Positions 24,216-36,109 of a stretch of DNA of 64,000 bases are shown here, one piece after another. Positions within the stretch are counted from its first letter, which is position 1; each line of letters opens with the position of its first letter. The stretch lies in the NCBI GenBank assembly GCA_023213395.1, contig CM041465.1:37765741-37829740 (forward strand). Reading direction: 5' to 3'. The notes below the pieces were generated by a model that worked only from the letters and a program-made list of their open reading frames with translations, was not told where the DNA came from and made no database searches. The position numbers were made by a program, and so were the translations under genes. Source of the DNA: Cycas panzhihuaensis (lineage: Eukaryota > Cycadophyta).

Positions 24216-24359
24216 ATTGAGTACCCCTCACTGACCCATCTTCTCCATCCTCAGACCCTCCAACGATAGCCCCTCTGTAAGTTTGCCCATCTGTGTGATA
24301 GTTACGATGACGTATCACAGCGGCGGTGACAGCATCATGACAGCGACACCATTTCTTTA

Positions 24360-26190
24360 ATGTTTTGATTCAAAAGTTTTATTTTTTATTTTTTATTTTT
24401 TATAAGGTTAAAAAAAAAAAAATTATTATTACATAATATTTCAAATTCGTATGTCTAAAGGGTACTAGCCCCCTTTGGCATTTAGACCTCAGCCCTGTGT
24501 CCCTCCACGTGACCCTTAGCTTATTGCTAAAGGGGCTAATTCGATTTTTATAAAACTTTTCTTTTTTTCTTTTTTTTTTTTCACAAAGGGTACCTGGATA
24601 ATTTTTGACATAACTCTTAATTGGGTCATCAGTTTCTAACAAGACCTATCCCATTATGTTTGAAATTTTTTCAGGTATAATTTTGACTGGTCATATGCCA
24701 TATTTGGAGCTGATTTGACCTGTTTTTAATCAGTTTAAAGTCAATCATTTCTTTTTTAAAGGTTTTTAAATTATTTTCACAAAAACATTCTTTATCAGGT
24801 TATATTTTATTATCAAAAGATTATTTTCTACTCAGATCTTCTTTGCAGTCATTTATTATCAATAAAATTCATCACCATCTATTCATTTTATTTTTTAAGA
24901 TTTATTTTAATCAGTGAAAGTGACACTTTAGCATTTTTAAACATTTTAACATAAAAGTACTTACTGTTATTTCTATTATAACTTTTCTGTTTTACATCAG
25001 AATTCAGATCTGTTAGTTTCATTGGGAAGATGACTCACTCCTCTTCGAACTGACACTATTATTTGTAAGTTTTAAAGTGTTTTTGCATATTTTCAAAGCC
25101 ATCAAATTTGAGGTACATAATAGCTTTTAATTTATTATTATTGCATATTTACATATATTATTTCTTTAAATTTTTAACTAAAAATATATTAAGTAGCCCT
25201 CTAAACTATATTTGATCTTTTTTTATCATTCTATAAATTTTTACTAATATTTTTATAATATTTTGAGCCTCATGCTCCCGTTAAGCTTAAAAAAGATGAC
25301 TGCATCTTTTGTTCACTAAAATATTAACTTACAAGAACTCGTTTTTAAAACGGTCAATTCCATTGAATAGTTTTTTCATTGATCTTCAAATTAGTATAAT
25401 TTCACCTTATTCTGATATTGTTTAGTATAGCTTTGAAGCTACTAAACTTGAGAATTTAAGAGACCCTAACAGGCTTGTCCTCTAAACATTTTTTAAGAAG
25501 TTCTTTATTTTATTTCTCATTGATCACTTATAATACATGTTTAAGGTTTTTCATTTGACTTTCACATAAGCTTCTTTTAAGATGATTTGTAGCATAAAGT
25601 GATATAAAGTAAGTGGCAAGCCAAGTGGACCTACAACTTAAACAGGTACATTTTTTTCATTTTTTTAAGTTTCTTCTTTATTTTTCTAAAGTAAAAATAT
25701 ACATATATAATTCAGTTTTCAGCTTTATATATTTTCTTCAAGGCAAAGGATTTCATGCATTAAAAATGAAAGTCATTTTCTTGCATTGAAAGTTTGTATT
25801 TATTCATTTGAAAAATTAAAAGATTAAGAATTCTTTATTTTTCATCATCAAAGTTTTAATTCAGATTTGTATAATTAACAAGATCTTAGTTACATTTAAA
25901 ATTTGCTTATATATTTATTATATTTCAAAGTTTACCTAAAATTATATCTCATAAGTTTGTCATTTATTCAAAAGGCATATACTTATTGAAAGTTTTTTAT
26001 TTTTATTCATCATTGTTAAAAATTTTCATTTACTTCTTACACTTATAATTGTTGCATTTAGTTGATTTACTTTCCAAAGGTTTTTTTTTTTCACTTTCAA
26101 AAAGTATATTTGAAATTATATAAGTTTATTGATTTATTGAGTTCTTTGACTTGGTAAAAGTATATTCCTTTTTATGTACTAATATTTTCT
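24360..26190 (+). other. Non-coding leader of element X
   Basis: A long AT-rich stretch without a recognisable frame. It is shared, in inverted orientation, with 29100-30540: TTAGCCCC-type blocks, a CACGTGACC patch near 24507 matching GGTCACGTGG near 30380, and a TGACTCAGC/GGGTCATCAG region. The conservation between copies shows it belongs to the mobile unit. Confidence 0.6.
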
Positions 26191-26195
26191 ATAAA

Positions 26196-26798
26196 ATGGT
26201 AATCAATTTTAATAAAGTACAATTTCCTATATTTGATGGCCATCATTTTTCACAATGGCATAAAATAGTGTAAAATTATTTTATTACATATGATATTTGG
26301 AAATATTTACAAAATGAATATGATATTAATATTAAAGAAAACTTTAAAAAGAACAATGAAGTCTTAGGAATATTATTTTGCACTATAGATGATAATATGT
26401 TCTCTAAAGTTTGTGAACTGACAACTTCCAAATCCATATGGGACATCTTAGATTTTAGTTATAGGTGAGATACCCTCAATGAATTTAATATTGATATTGT
26501 TGAGCATGTGAGACAGGTACAAGAGCAGGTGGATTGTAATGAAAAGACCAAGGAATATTCAAGTCAAATGCATGATCATCCTATTGCACAAGAACTTAGT
26601 CCTCTATTTGAGGGGGAGAAATATGATGATATGATAGTCACTCACGACACAAAGTTTTTAGAAGTCAAAGTCAATGTTCCAGTTGATAAAGGCAAAGTTG
26701 CAACCACACCTCCACATTTAAATCAAACTTTATTTACTTGTAGATTTTTTACACCACTCAATGGCAAAGACACACACATTACTAAAAGAATGAAGTAA
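26196..26798 (+). pseudogene. gag of element X, plus-strand copy
   Basis: ATG 26196 opens a frame of 200 codons to the stop at 26796-26798. It contains two internal stops (TAA after HKIV; TGA after FSYR). It reads VQFPIFDGHHFSQWHKIV, NYFITYDIWKYLQNEYDI, SKVCELTTSKSIWDIL, then the open piece at 26508-26798 (VEHVRQVQEQVDC ... CRFFTPLNGKDTHITKRMK). The first part is a UBN2/DUF4219-type copia gag. No zinc knuckle and no downstream pol are seen before the purine tract. Its counterpart is the minus-strand frame at 28366-29064. It would give the particle protein of a non-autonomous element. Confidence 0.78.
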
Positions 26799-26908
26799 GT
26801 TAGAAGTGATCAAGCTAAAAGACAGATCTTCAAAGTTTTTTTCAAGTTTAAATTTCATAAGTTTAAAGAGAAGACAAAGTTGTTCATGATAACTATTAAG
26901 GGAGAGAA

Positions 26909-27300
26909 TGTTAGGGTTAATGGTCATCACCCTACTACCACCTTTCAACCAGGAGTGCACACCCCACTCCCACCAATTTACATATGTAAGTACTCACATG
27001 TGAAGGTAAGTGTAAGGTAAGGTTAAGTTTATTTGAGTTAATTTATTTTGAGTTAAGTTTGTAATATTTTATTATTGTTTGAATTTTAGGGGTTGAGGAG
27101 TTCCCCTCCTCCTCCAAACTATATATTTAGAGAGGTGTGCAACCTTAGTGTCTTTAGACACCACCTACTTTTAGAAATTTGTAAAGCTCTCTCTCAAATA
27201 ATGGATTGAATATAAAGGATTATGTGTTTTATGCAATAATGTATTGATTATGTGATTATGCTCTACCCTATCTCCATCATTTATATTCTTTCATGTATGC
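26909..27300 (+). repeat. Right LTR of element X (plus copy)
   Basis: It starts TGTTAGGGTTAATGGTCATC directly after the purine tract. It matches the minus-strand LTR at 27864-28275 along most of its length, including TTTAGGGGTTGAGGAGTT and GTGTCTTTAGACAC. The right end is not sharp and may extend to about 27450. Confidence 0.7.
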
Positions 27301-27528
27301 ATGGTATTTAGGTAAAAGTCATATGTATACAAATTCTTATTATGATTCTATTAAATCTTAAACTTATAGCAAGGATTAACTTGAAAAACAACGTCATGAA
27401 TTGATATATTGAAATACTTGTTTATTTTATAGGATTTTAGAGGAGAGCAGGTATATAAATAAACTTGAATAGAGAATTAACCTACTCAAATATCATGTTT
27501 GCGAGAGAAGTAAATAAAAGAAATCATA

Positions 27529-27863
27529 TGTAAAGCATTTGCTAAATATTACACAGGATATTGGATAAGTAGAAAACCCCTATAGGGAAAGAAAAACCCC
27601 CTCAAAAATATATATTTTATAGATATCAAAATACATATTATAGACTATCAAGATCTCATCCTCTCTCTCTTTGGTCAATCTCACCAACCTATCCAACCCA
27701 ATATGTGGTACACCTAATATAATTTTAATGAGGATGAAAATACAAAGTTTGTTGGATGGTCAATGGTCCATTCAGCAAACTTTTAATACAATATTAATTA
27801 AATATATAAATATTTTATAAATATTACATTATAAAACATTAATATAAAATATTAATTCTAGCA
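27529..27863 (-). repeat. Isolated LTR of the copia-array family
   Basis: A 335-bp block matching array LTRs A-D. It sits between the two oppositely oriented X elements and touches the minus-strand X LTR at 27863/27864. No matching target duplication was found. It could be a solo LTR, or the displaced 5' LTR of unit E. As in the array units, it is followed on the minus strand by TATGATTTCT before similarity ends. Confidence 0.7.
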
Positions 27864-28275
27864 AATCTAATGTAGGAAAAAATGTTACAGGAGAACAGGA
27901 CAGAACATATACAAAGAATCACATCGATCAATATTAAATGCATCAATGTAGCATAAACTGAAAATCCGTTATAGTAATTCTATTGTAGTGAAGAGAGTTA
28001 CAAATTTTCTAAATAAGGGCAGTGTCTAAAGACACCAGGGTTACACACCCCTCAATATTTATAATTTGGGGGAGGAGGGAAACTCCTCAACCCCTAAATT
28101 TAAAATAATAATAAAATAATGTTAACTTAACTCAAATGAAACTAACTTGAATCAAAGTTAAACTTACCTTAACTTACCTCAATATGTTGAGCATTACATG
28201 TCTAAATTGAAGTTGATGAGGTCTACAATCTTGGTTGGAAAGGTGGGAGTGGAGTGATGATGATTAACTCCAATA
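27864..28275 (-). repeat. 3' LTR of element X (minus copy)
   Basis: Read on the minus strand it starts TATTGGAGTTAATCATCATC (TG decayed to TA) after a purine tract. It ends near CTGTAACATTTTTTCC, where it meets the copia LTR. Shared landmarks with 26909-27300 include TTAGGGGTTGAGGAGTTTCC and GTCTTTAGACACTG. Confidence 0.7.
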
Positions 28276-28365
28276 TTCTCCCCCTTAATGTCATCACGAA
28301 TACTTGAATATTTTCTTTAAACTTATGGAACTTGTACTTAAAAAAAAAATTTAATTTTGATCTTT

Positions 28366-29064
28366 ATTAATATACTTCAACCTTCTTACAAAATATATCT
28401 CTTTACCAAGGAATGATGCAAAGAAACTATAAGTAGATAATGCTTGATTCAAGTATATATGTATAGATACAACTTTGACTTTGTCAACTAGAACATTGAG
28501 AAAAATTTAAATTTGAACTTTATCTTTTGTAATCAGATCTTTGTCAACAACTGGCATATCATAAGATTCCTTTTTTGTCATATCAAATTCATTCTCCAAC
28601 ATGTCATAAGATTCATTCTTCCCCTCAAATGGAGGATCAGGTACTTGTGTAGCAAGTTAGTCCTGCATTTGATTTGAATCTTTATGGGTGTTGTCATCAT
28701 AATCCACATGTTCTGTCGCCTGTCTCACATGCTCAACAAAAATATCATCAAATACAAGGAGGGTATCTCCCCCATAAGTGGAAATTAAAATATCCCAAAC
28801 TGATTTAGAGGTCGTTAATTCACAAACCTTTGAAGAAACATCATCATGAATAATACAAAATAATAATGCTAATGCTTCGTTATCTTTTCTAATGTTTTCC
28901 TTAATACTAATATCATAATCATCTTGCAAATATTTCCATAAATCATGTGCAATAAAATAGTTTTTCATAACCTTGTTCCATTCTGAAAAATTTTGCCCAT
29001 CAAATATAGGTAATTGTGCCATGTTATAAAAAACTTTAGAACATATAAAGTATGCTTTTACCAA
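28366..29064 (-). pseudogene. gag of element X, minus-strand copy
   Basis: The best open piece (135 codons, 28657-29064) is the least damaged gag of this family in the window. MAQLPIFDGQNFSEWNKVM (the likely true start is this internal Met, aligned with the plus copy) is followed by NYFIAHDLWKYLQDDYDIS, LLFCIIHDDVSSKVCELT and SKSVWDILISTYGGDTLL. After a TAG the homology goes on to about 28366 (VPDPPFEGKNESYD ... LNQALSTYSFF). It is a UBN2-type capsid protein without a zinc knuckle. Reading through one stop codon would give about 220 residues, matching the plus copy. Confidence 0.78.
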
Positions 29065-29099
29065 ATCAAAAGAGTCAATAAATGAATAATGTCTAATAT

Positions 29100-30540
29100 G
29101 ATGTTAAATATCCTCTTTCAAAAAAAATAATACCCTTTGGAAATGAATCAATTAAATGTAACCTTTATAGGTGCAATAAGGAAATAATCCTTTCAATAAT
29201 GATAAAAAAGGCTTTTCAATAAGTATATATTTTTTAATAAACTTTGAAATACTTTTCAAATGTAATTTGAAATAAAATAAATATAAAAACAAGTTTGAAT
29301 GTAATAAAGATCCTTTAAGTATACAAATTTGAAATAAGCTTTGATAATAAAAAATAATAAAATTTTTAACCTTTTGATTTTTTTAAATGTAGGGGTATGT
29401 TAAATGCTTAAGTTTAGCAACTTCAAAAGTGTATTAAACGATATCAGAATAAGGTGAAACTTCACCAATATGAAGATTAATGAGAAATGAATCCAACAGA
29501 ATTGACTGTTTTGAAAATGGATTCATATAGGTCAAATTTTGAATGACCAAATTTACATGCCTTATTTTAAGGCACAATAGGAGCAGGGGGCTCAAAATTT
29601 ATATAAAAATGTCAATAAAATACTTGTAAAATGATATAAGATAATCAAATATTATTTAGAAGATTACTAAATATACTTTAAATTGGAAAATTTTAAAAAT
29701 TTATATATAAAAAAGTGTAAATATGGCAGGTTTAAAGCAATAAAGTACCTATACTTTTAACAATTTAAAAATCAGTAAAAATATGTTAAAACATATAAAA
29801 AATAATAATTTCAGTTTAAAGGGGAATGAGTCAGATTCCCAACAAAACTCACAGAACTGAATTTGGATGTCAAACAGAAAAGTTATAGTGAAAATGGCAA
29901 TTAGTACCTTTATGTAAAAAATGTTTAAAAAGTGTTGAAAACCACAAAAATGCCACTTTCAATGATTAAAATAGTGGTCAAAATGAATTCTAAAAAATAA
30001 AATAAAAGGTGGGTAATGTATTTTGTTGAACGTAGATCACTGTAAAATAAATCCAAGTAGAAAATAGTTTCCCGGTAATAAAATACAATCAGTTCAAAAA
30101 TGATTTTATAAAAAGTTTTAAAAAGGTTGAAAAAAGAACTGATTAACTTTAAATCGACTGAAACGGGATCAAATCAGCACCAAATTGGTCATATGACCAG
30201 TCAAAATTGATCTACAAAAAATTTCTGATGCAATGAAGCTAGTTTTGTCAGAAATTGATGACTCAGCAAGGAGTTATGGCAAAAATTTTCCAATAACCTT
30301 ATGTAAAATAAAAAATTAAAAAAAATAAAAAGAAAAAAGTTTATAAAAAAATTGTTAGCCCCTTTTAAAGGTAGATAATGGTCACGTGGTGATAAGATGG
30401 GACCAGGGGATAAAAAGAAGAGGCTTAATCCCTTTTAAAATCGTATTTGAAACTTTATACAATAAAATTAAATTTTTTAAAACTTTATATTAAAAAATCT
30501 ATATAAGCGTGTTTGAAATGAAAATGACTATCGTCGTTGA
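29100..30540 (-). other. Non-coding leader of element X (minus copy)
   Basis: AT-rich, no coding frame. It is homologous in inverted orientation to 24360-26190, as judged from shared landmarks (GGTCACGTGG near 30380, GATGACTCAGC near 30260, GTTTTAAAAACGG-like blocks). Confidence 0.6.
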
Positions 30541-31345
30541 ACCTGCGCAGAGGGGCGACCTGCACGAATAAAAAATGATCAATTATTGATCAAATCAACA
30601 CAGCTGGCGTTAGATTTTTAGGATATACTTATTTATTTCAAAAAATATTAAATAAAAAAGGAGAAAAATCATCCTCTAACGCGGATTGATGCCAAATGCA
30701 ATAGCTTGAGACTTATGTATTAATTCTGTCATAGATTCATATGAGTGGTGACTGTTTAATTATCTTTTCTGATGACGCCAGGTGTGATTTCTCCCAGAAC
30801 CTCCCAAAATCAGAGCTGCTTCAGTTGGAAGGGTAGAAAGTAATTGCGTCCTCCCTCACAGCTCTGTAAGAGTCCACCGGTACTGTTCATATAATCGTAC
30901 ATAGGCTTTGCTTACTTCTCAAGCACTTGAGGATAGGAAAATGCAGAACCAAAAGGGATGAGGAAGTTAAAATTACATAAGAAGTAGTTATTGAAGACGA
31001 TTAATTTCCTGGAATGGAGGAGAGAAGGAAGCCAAAGGGAGGCACAGGTCATGCGCCCCTATTGTGCCACAAATCTAATATTTAATGGCTAAATATGACT
31101 GTTGATTACTACTTACGATATCAGAGTTAATAGTGGTTTGCAAGGGCAGGCAGTGAATCAGATCGTGTGCAGTTGGAGGATGTACGAATGACTCTGGAAG
31201 ATCACGCCTATACTCATATGTTGAGGAATATGAATGTGGGGAATGCTTAAGAAATCTGAAGTTACAGATTTGCCGGAAAGGAGGCGTCTGTTCTGGTGGC
31301 GACTGTGCATGTGGACTAATCACACAACTTCCTTAGGGTGAGATT
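30541..31345. other. GC-richer, gene-like block of unknown identity
   Basis: Base composition is clearly less AT-rich than the flanks (for example CCTGCGCAGAGGGGCGACC near 30542 and CTCCCAGAACCTCCC near 30795). On the plus strand one frame at about 31195-31335 gives a cysteine-rich reading (VEEYECGECLRNLKLQICRK, then GGVCSGGDCACG). On the minus strand an 82-codon frame covers 31075-31323. I recognise neither. The block may be an exon plus promoter remnant, or a host segment carried by the minus-strand X element in the position where the plus copy carries its TMEM19-like piece. Confidence 0.35.
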
Positions 31346-31639
31346 AAGGAGTACAGTTAAACGAATAATATCTTCTGCCTTTCTTCTTCTTGAAGCTTTG
31401 ATTGTTCTCAACCCTATTTGCTAGTTAGGTGAGCACTCTCAGACATCTGTTGCATGATTTCTTAGCGTCTATTATCTCTTTGGCTACTGTACATGAATCT
31501 GTGAGCTTTTTGTGTTCTTGTGTCTCCATTCACAACCTAGTTTGGTTAATGTTTAGATTGTTTAGAGCGGCCGCTAATGATTGTTTTATCTGATTATTTT
31601 GTTTGGTAGATTAATAAGAGATATTAAGGCACTTACTAA

Positions 31640-32560
31640 TTAAAGATGTTTTTACTTGGACCTCAATGGCGGAGTGCTTTCTGGAAGGTCTATACCTGCA
31701 TCACTGCATAAAAAAAATCAAGCATTCACTGCCATGAAGCCTATTCCTCATATTGTGAAGCATAAATTGATACCATTTGTTGGAGTGTTTGATGTTGATA
31801 ATTGTAGTGGAAGTCCTCAAAAGGTCAATATTCTTAATGTCTCATCTGGAAGGCATTTGCACACAAATATTCAGAGAATGCGGGATCCTGATGCTTATGC
31901 ACTTGGGTTTTTCAATTGTGATAATATAAGTGCTCGTTGTATGATTATAATATTTGTTCTATTTGTCGTCAAGATAGAGGCTTCATTGTAAATGAGTTAC
32001 CAAGCAATATCAAGGCCTTTTTCATACACACACTGTGGTGTCTAGAAATGAGAAGATAAGGGACCCTTTTTGTAAGGGTTTGGCATTCCTTGCTTTCAAA
32101 AGTGAGGATTTGGCAAATAGGTTTGCAGCAAAATATATAATAGAGAAAGAATATTGTTTGGAAAATTTCTAAATCTATCTATTGTAGTTGGGTTTCTTTC
32201 TTTAGATCAACTATTTTTTTCTTCTTCTTTTTTTTTTTTTTTTTTTTTTTTTTCAGGAAACTTTTCTAAGAATTTGATGATTTGTCAAAAAGAATTTCAA
32301 AATCATGTGCTGCAGAAGGGAGTTCGAGTTAAACTTGAAGTGTATAAACAAAGCACAAGGGTTGGACATTCAGAGTAGCACAAGTAATACCTCGTGGCTG
32401 GATAAACCGGTTGAGGATTATCTCAGAGCTGAAAAATATGCAACAAGTATAGTCATTCAACGATTTGGTTGCACATTTCTGAAAAACCAAGTTTTCATAA
32501 CTTTAGCCCCTTTTGACATTTTGGCCCTCAGTTATATTGTCACCTCCATGTAACTACCAA
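31640..32560 (+). pseudogene. Unrecognised, frame-broken gene fragment with splice-like signal
   Basis: Three consecutive plus-strand readings look coding rather than random. 31656-31991 gives [20 protein letters not shown], then [20 protein letters not shown]. 32037-32168, after a frame change, gives VSRNEKIRDPFCKGLAFLAF and LANRFAAKYIIEKEYCL. 32253-32553 follows a long T-tract ending in TTTTTCAG and gives KNLMICQKEFQNHVLQKGVR and, in a second frame, WLDKPVEDYLRAEKYATSIV. The T-tract followed by CAG is a classic plant splice acceptor. I do not know the protein family. It could be a decayed host gene or a captured piece; at least two frame changes argue against an intact gene. Confidence 0.45.
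32224..32253 (+). other. T-rich tract ending in CAG, possible splice acceptor
   Basis: A run of about 27 T follows CTTCTTC and ends in TTTCAG at about 32258, just before a coding-like stretch. It fits a polypyrimidine tract plus 3' splice site; a simple poly-T repeat is the alternative. Confidence 0.45.
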
Positions 32561-32599
32561 TTAGAAAGTGAGGGGGGTTCATGGACATTCAAAAAAGTT

Positions 32600-34275
32600 T
32601 AATTTATTATTTTTTTTTTAATCTTTCCATTTTCTTTTTCTTTTTCAAGGGGGTAGGGGTAGCAAATTTTAAAATATTATGAAATTTGATTTAATATTTG
32701 AAAAAATATTATCACAAACTCTAGTTAGTATCATCATTTTTTTCTCATAAAGCAGGTTGGGTTGTAAGCACATGGAGTTCTATATTTATATTCATGATTT
32801 GCAACTTGATGTAGATTGGTAAAATAAAATAGAAATCATTTACACATAAAGTCCTTGCTTAATCCTTAGATGGCCCATAGTCTAACTATAATTATTATGT
32901 TCTCATTAAATTCTTTCAAGTGTGTCCACTAGATCTTCACTAAGACCATTGAGATATTTTTTGTGAAGAGGAAGATGGTGGTAAAGGTCTAAGCATGACC
33001 ATTACATGATAATAGGGTACAAATATGTCAAGCCTAACCAATGAGGGTAACATCAAAGCATTTTGCATTATTTTTCAAGATCTGAAGTTGTTAAAAAGCT
33101 TTAAGCAGGCTCATGGAGAAGATGCTAGAGTCAATCAAGATCTAGGAGAGAAGACTAAAGGATGACCCTCCTACACTATTGTAGATACTAGCTTCAAAAG
33201 TAAGGCTCCATCTGTGGTACATAGAAAAATTTTGGCTCCTATAGTCAATAAAAACTATAAAATCTATACATGAAGCTTTTGACACTTCTTTCTTGCCCTT
33301 TTGTCCATTTTAGTATATGAACTAGAAAGAGCTCCATCCCATAGGATGTTAGATGTAGGTCAACATAAAAGTAGATGGAATAGGCACTCCCATTGATGGA
33401 ATAAGTAGGTATAGTGAATGAAATAAAGTTGAATGAAGGGTAAGAAATAGACATCACAGAAGGGCACAATGGTGGAGAGAGATAATGGGAGATAATCGTG
33501 TTAATATGTTAAATGAATATCAATAGCAAAGGCATGAGATCTTCAAGTGTATTAACCACATATACTTCTACTTATTTAACAAATATTACAAAGGATGTAA
33601 TCACTACTACATATCCATAAATGAGATCATTCCCAAAACATAGACATATTTCAAACTCCAATCAAGGCTAATACCAATCAAGTTATAATAGAGACATAGG
33701 TCCTTTATAGACTTTTTAATATTAATTAGACATAAGTAAATTACATGCAAAACTAATTTGAGAGATAGCATAGTAAATAGAATGTAGATAAATACCAAGT
33801 TAATTGTAAAGTCCCATGCAGCAAATACTCATAACTATAGGGTAGAATATATTCAAACACATTAAAAACTATTTAGTAATTTTTAAAGAGGAAATAGCAC
33901 ATACTTTGAGCAACTAGGATGGCTAGTCCTATAGCTTATTATCACTTTAGTGGGCCTTTATTTTACATGATTTCCTTATAACTTTGAATATATAAGGTCT
34001 CATTATCATTCTCTAACATTGAAAACTTTTGTTATTGTATGAATCCTCTAATCTATAGTCCCCATATATTATTTCTAGTATTCAATATAATTCAATAAAT
34101 CCTCTACACCATAATGAAAAGTCTGCTAAGAAAATATGAATAATGTCATATGATTTTTGATAAAGAACTTAACTATGAGATTGCTTACTTTAAAAGGTGA
34201 CTTTTTACGATTGAATAAGTTATCCCTCAATGGATCAAAACACATTTCCTAAACTATAATACCAAATGTAGGATG
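32600..34275. other. No gene seen
   Basis: Open frames here (e.g. 33245-33469 and 33607-33798 on the minus strand) are short and resemble nothing known. Codon-like texture near 33000-33200 is weak. No LTR pair, RNA gene or repeat array is visible. Confidence 0.5.
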
Positions 34276-34779
34276 TGTTAGAATATGTGATACTTTCACA
34301 TATCTAATATTTAATGTATAGTTGTGGACCCACATAAAATTTCACTCACCAAAAGTATTAAAAGATGTGATATATACAGTTATTCATATGCATATCCCAT
34401 TGAATAATGAAAAGGCTCAAGAGAGATTATAGGTTATTCTTAAGGTGATATATTTATAAATATGTATATACACCATTTAAGAACTTGAGAGAGGAAGGAT
34501 TCACTTGAAGATATAATTATTTAAAATTATTAAGAGGAGTTCCCAACTTTAACCTTCTCTCATGATTTTTTTCATATTAGATTTTTCACATATAAATATG
34601 TTATCTCTCTTATGGTGATACTTTGTGATAGTTTATCATATTTTTTATATTTATATTTTGTGTTATTGCTTTCTATATTGATCTTATATTATATGAATTA
34701 TAGATATTCCTCATAATATGATTAAATCATTATACACATTTGATATACTTCTACTATGTATTATGAGTACATTCTAATA
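34276..34779 (+). repeat. 504-bp LTR, family Y, copy 1
   Basis: It starts TGTTAGAATATG and ends ACATTCTAATA, near-inverted ends. A primer site TGGTATCAAAG (34780-34790) follows directly, so it is the 5' LTR of a plus-strand element running to the right. A second LTR of the same family and the same length is at 59789-60292. The internal part (34790-35450) is non-coding as far as I can see and is then cut off by the LINE. Confidence 0.75.
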
Positions 34780-34790
34780 TGGTATCAAAG
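34780..34790 (+). other. Primer-binding site after LTR Y1
   Basis: TGGTATCAAAG matches the initiator-Met-tRNA primer pattern and sits at the end of the LTR with no gap. Confidence 0.75.
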
Positions 34791-36109
34791 TGAAATTATA
34801 AATTCTTACATGGTACTAGAGCTAAGATGAAAGAAAGGTACACTATCAGTAAGGTATTATTACTAGTTTACCCATTAAGAAGTAAATGTACTCATTTGAT
34901 TTGTTTAAAGACCATTTGGTGTCATCTATTTGTGGAAATTGTGAACTTTGTTTGGATTCATTATATGTATACACCATAATATTATTTGGCTTATTTTTTA
35001 TTTATAATCCTATGGAGATTTATGAATGTAGTTTAGTAAAGCCATGATGATATTGAATCTTATACAAGTCAGTTAAGCTAGTTACAAAGTTAATATAAGC
35101 TAGTACAAGAGTCAATTTGAAGAGTATTTTGATGATAAAAAAATATTTATGCTAGTGACATGTGATTGAGATTCTACGGCAAGATGAAGATATTTAGAGT
35201 CAAATATAAATAATGATTAAAGTCGCATACATATGGTGATAAAACCACATGATGAATATAGTAAGATTGATGGTATGTTGATTATTAATCTATGTGGATA
35301 TTTATTTTTAAGATGTTGATACCATATATTTGAATCATATAAGTGTTTAAGAAGTCCACCATATATGATGTGATAAAGAAAACTATTTTTAGTAGAATTT
35401 ACTAATATAAGCTAGCCCTCGATGCTATATTTTAGAGTTATGTGAATAAGAAATTAGTTCGATGAAAACTGGAGATGGCTAGAGTTTTACCTATTGAACT
35501 GGGCAAAGTGTAGATTGATAACAAGAGAGGGTGAGCCCCTAGCTAGATCTTGAGGCCATAGAGACCTACTCTCTACATTAATTCTCTTCCTACGAGGACT
35601 GGCTAGAGGAAAAACAGACATCATGGAGTGTGTAGATTTTACTTAAAATAGAAGCGTTGGCTCATATTTGTTCTATGGAGCCAGTTTTGGAGCAAATCTA
35701 GTAAAGGTGTGGCGGGTGTGGCAATGAGAACCACTACAGAGTTTAGCTGATTAGTAAGACAGGAGGTAGTCCTTAAAAATATCTGCCTTATCTCTATCTC
35801 GTCTTACCAATTGTTTAAAGCTCTCTTTCTAAGCTAAGGAGTGGTGGGACTAGCCATAGCATGGATAGAAGAATAGACTAAGATTCACTTTAGGAGCAGC
35901 TAAATAGTAAACCATTTGTTGGAAGGAACATGTGAAGTTCTAGGTGTGTAATATACACTAGATACAAAGCTACCAGGTAAGACTATTTATACCCTAGATT
36001 CACAGTGAGTTTAGTTCAAAACAAGTTGATTCATTAGAGGTAGTGTAATACATGAAATGGTTGATAAGGATCTGAATAACTAAACTCATAATATCTCTTC
36101 TAGGAAGAC

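Larger units (their letters stand above)
23250..27300 (+). mobile_element. Gag-only LTR element 'X', plus-strand copy, with captured gene piece
   Basis: The left LTR is at 23250-23513. A host gene fragment in antisense lies at 23630-24215, a long A/T-rich leader at 24360-26190, a single gag frame at 26196-26798, a purine tract (TTAAGGGAGAGAA, about 26896-26908) and a right LTR from 26909. No protease, RT or integrase is present. The leader and gag are shared with the minus-strand copy at 27864-30540. The two LTRs share only about their first 110 bp, so either the left LTR is from a related subfamily or the 5' part was exchanged. The right LTR end is approximate. Confidence 0.65.
27864..30540 (-). 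mobile_element. Gag-only LTR element 'X', minus-strand copy
   Basis: On the minus strand there is a leader (30540 to 29100), gag (29064 to 28366), a purine tract (TTAAGGGGGAGAA, about 28289-28277) and a 3' LTR (28275-27864). It is the same element type as 23250-27300 but inverted. Its 5' LTR was not found; the gene-like block at 30530-32560 begins where it should lie. The pair is convergent (tail to tail). Confidence 0.68.

Noticed and set aside
31075-31323. 82-codon minus-strand frame as a gene
   Set aside because: Composition is unusual (histidine, proline, serine) but no known motif; the plus strand gives an equally plausible cysteine-rich reading.
31567-31574. NotI site GCGGCCGC in AT-rich DNA, possible cloning linker or join artefact
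   Set aside because: A single site with no vector sequence on either side; the flanks read on without a change in character.
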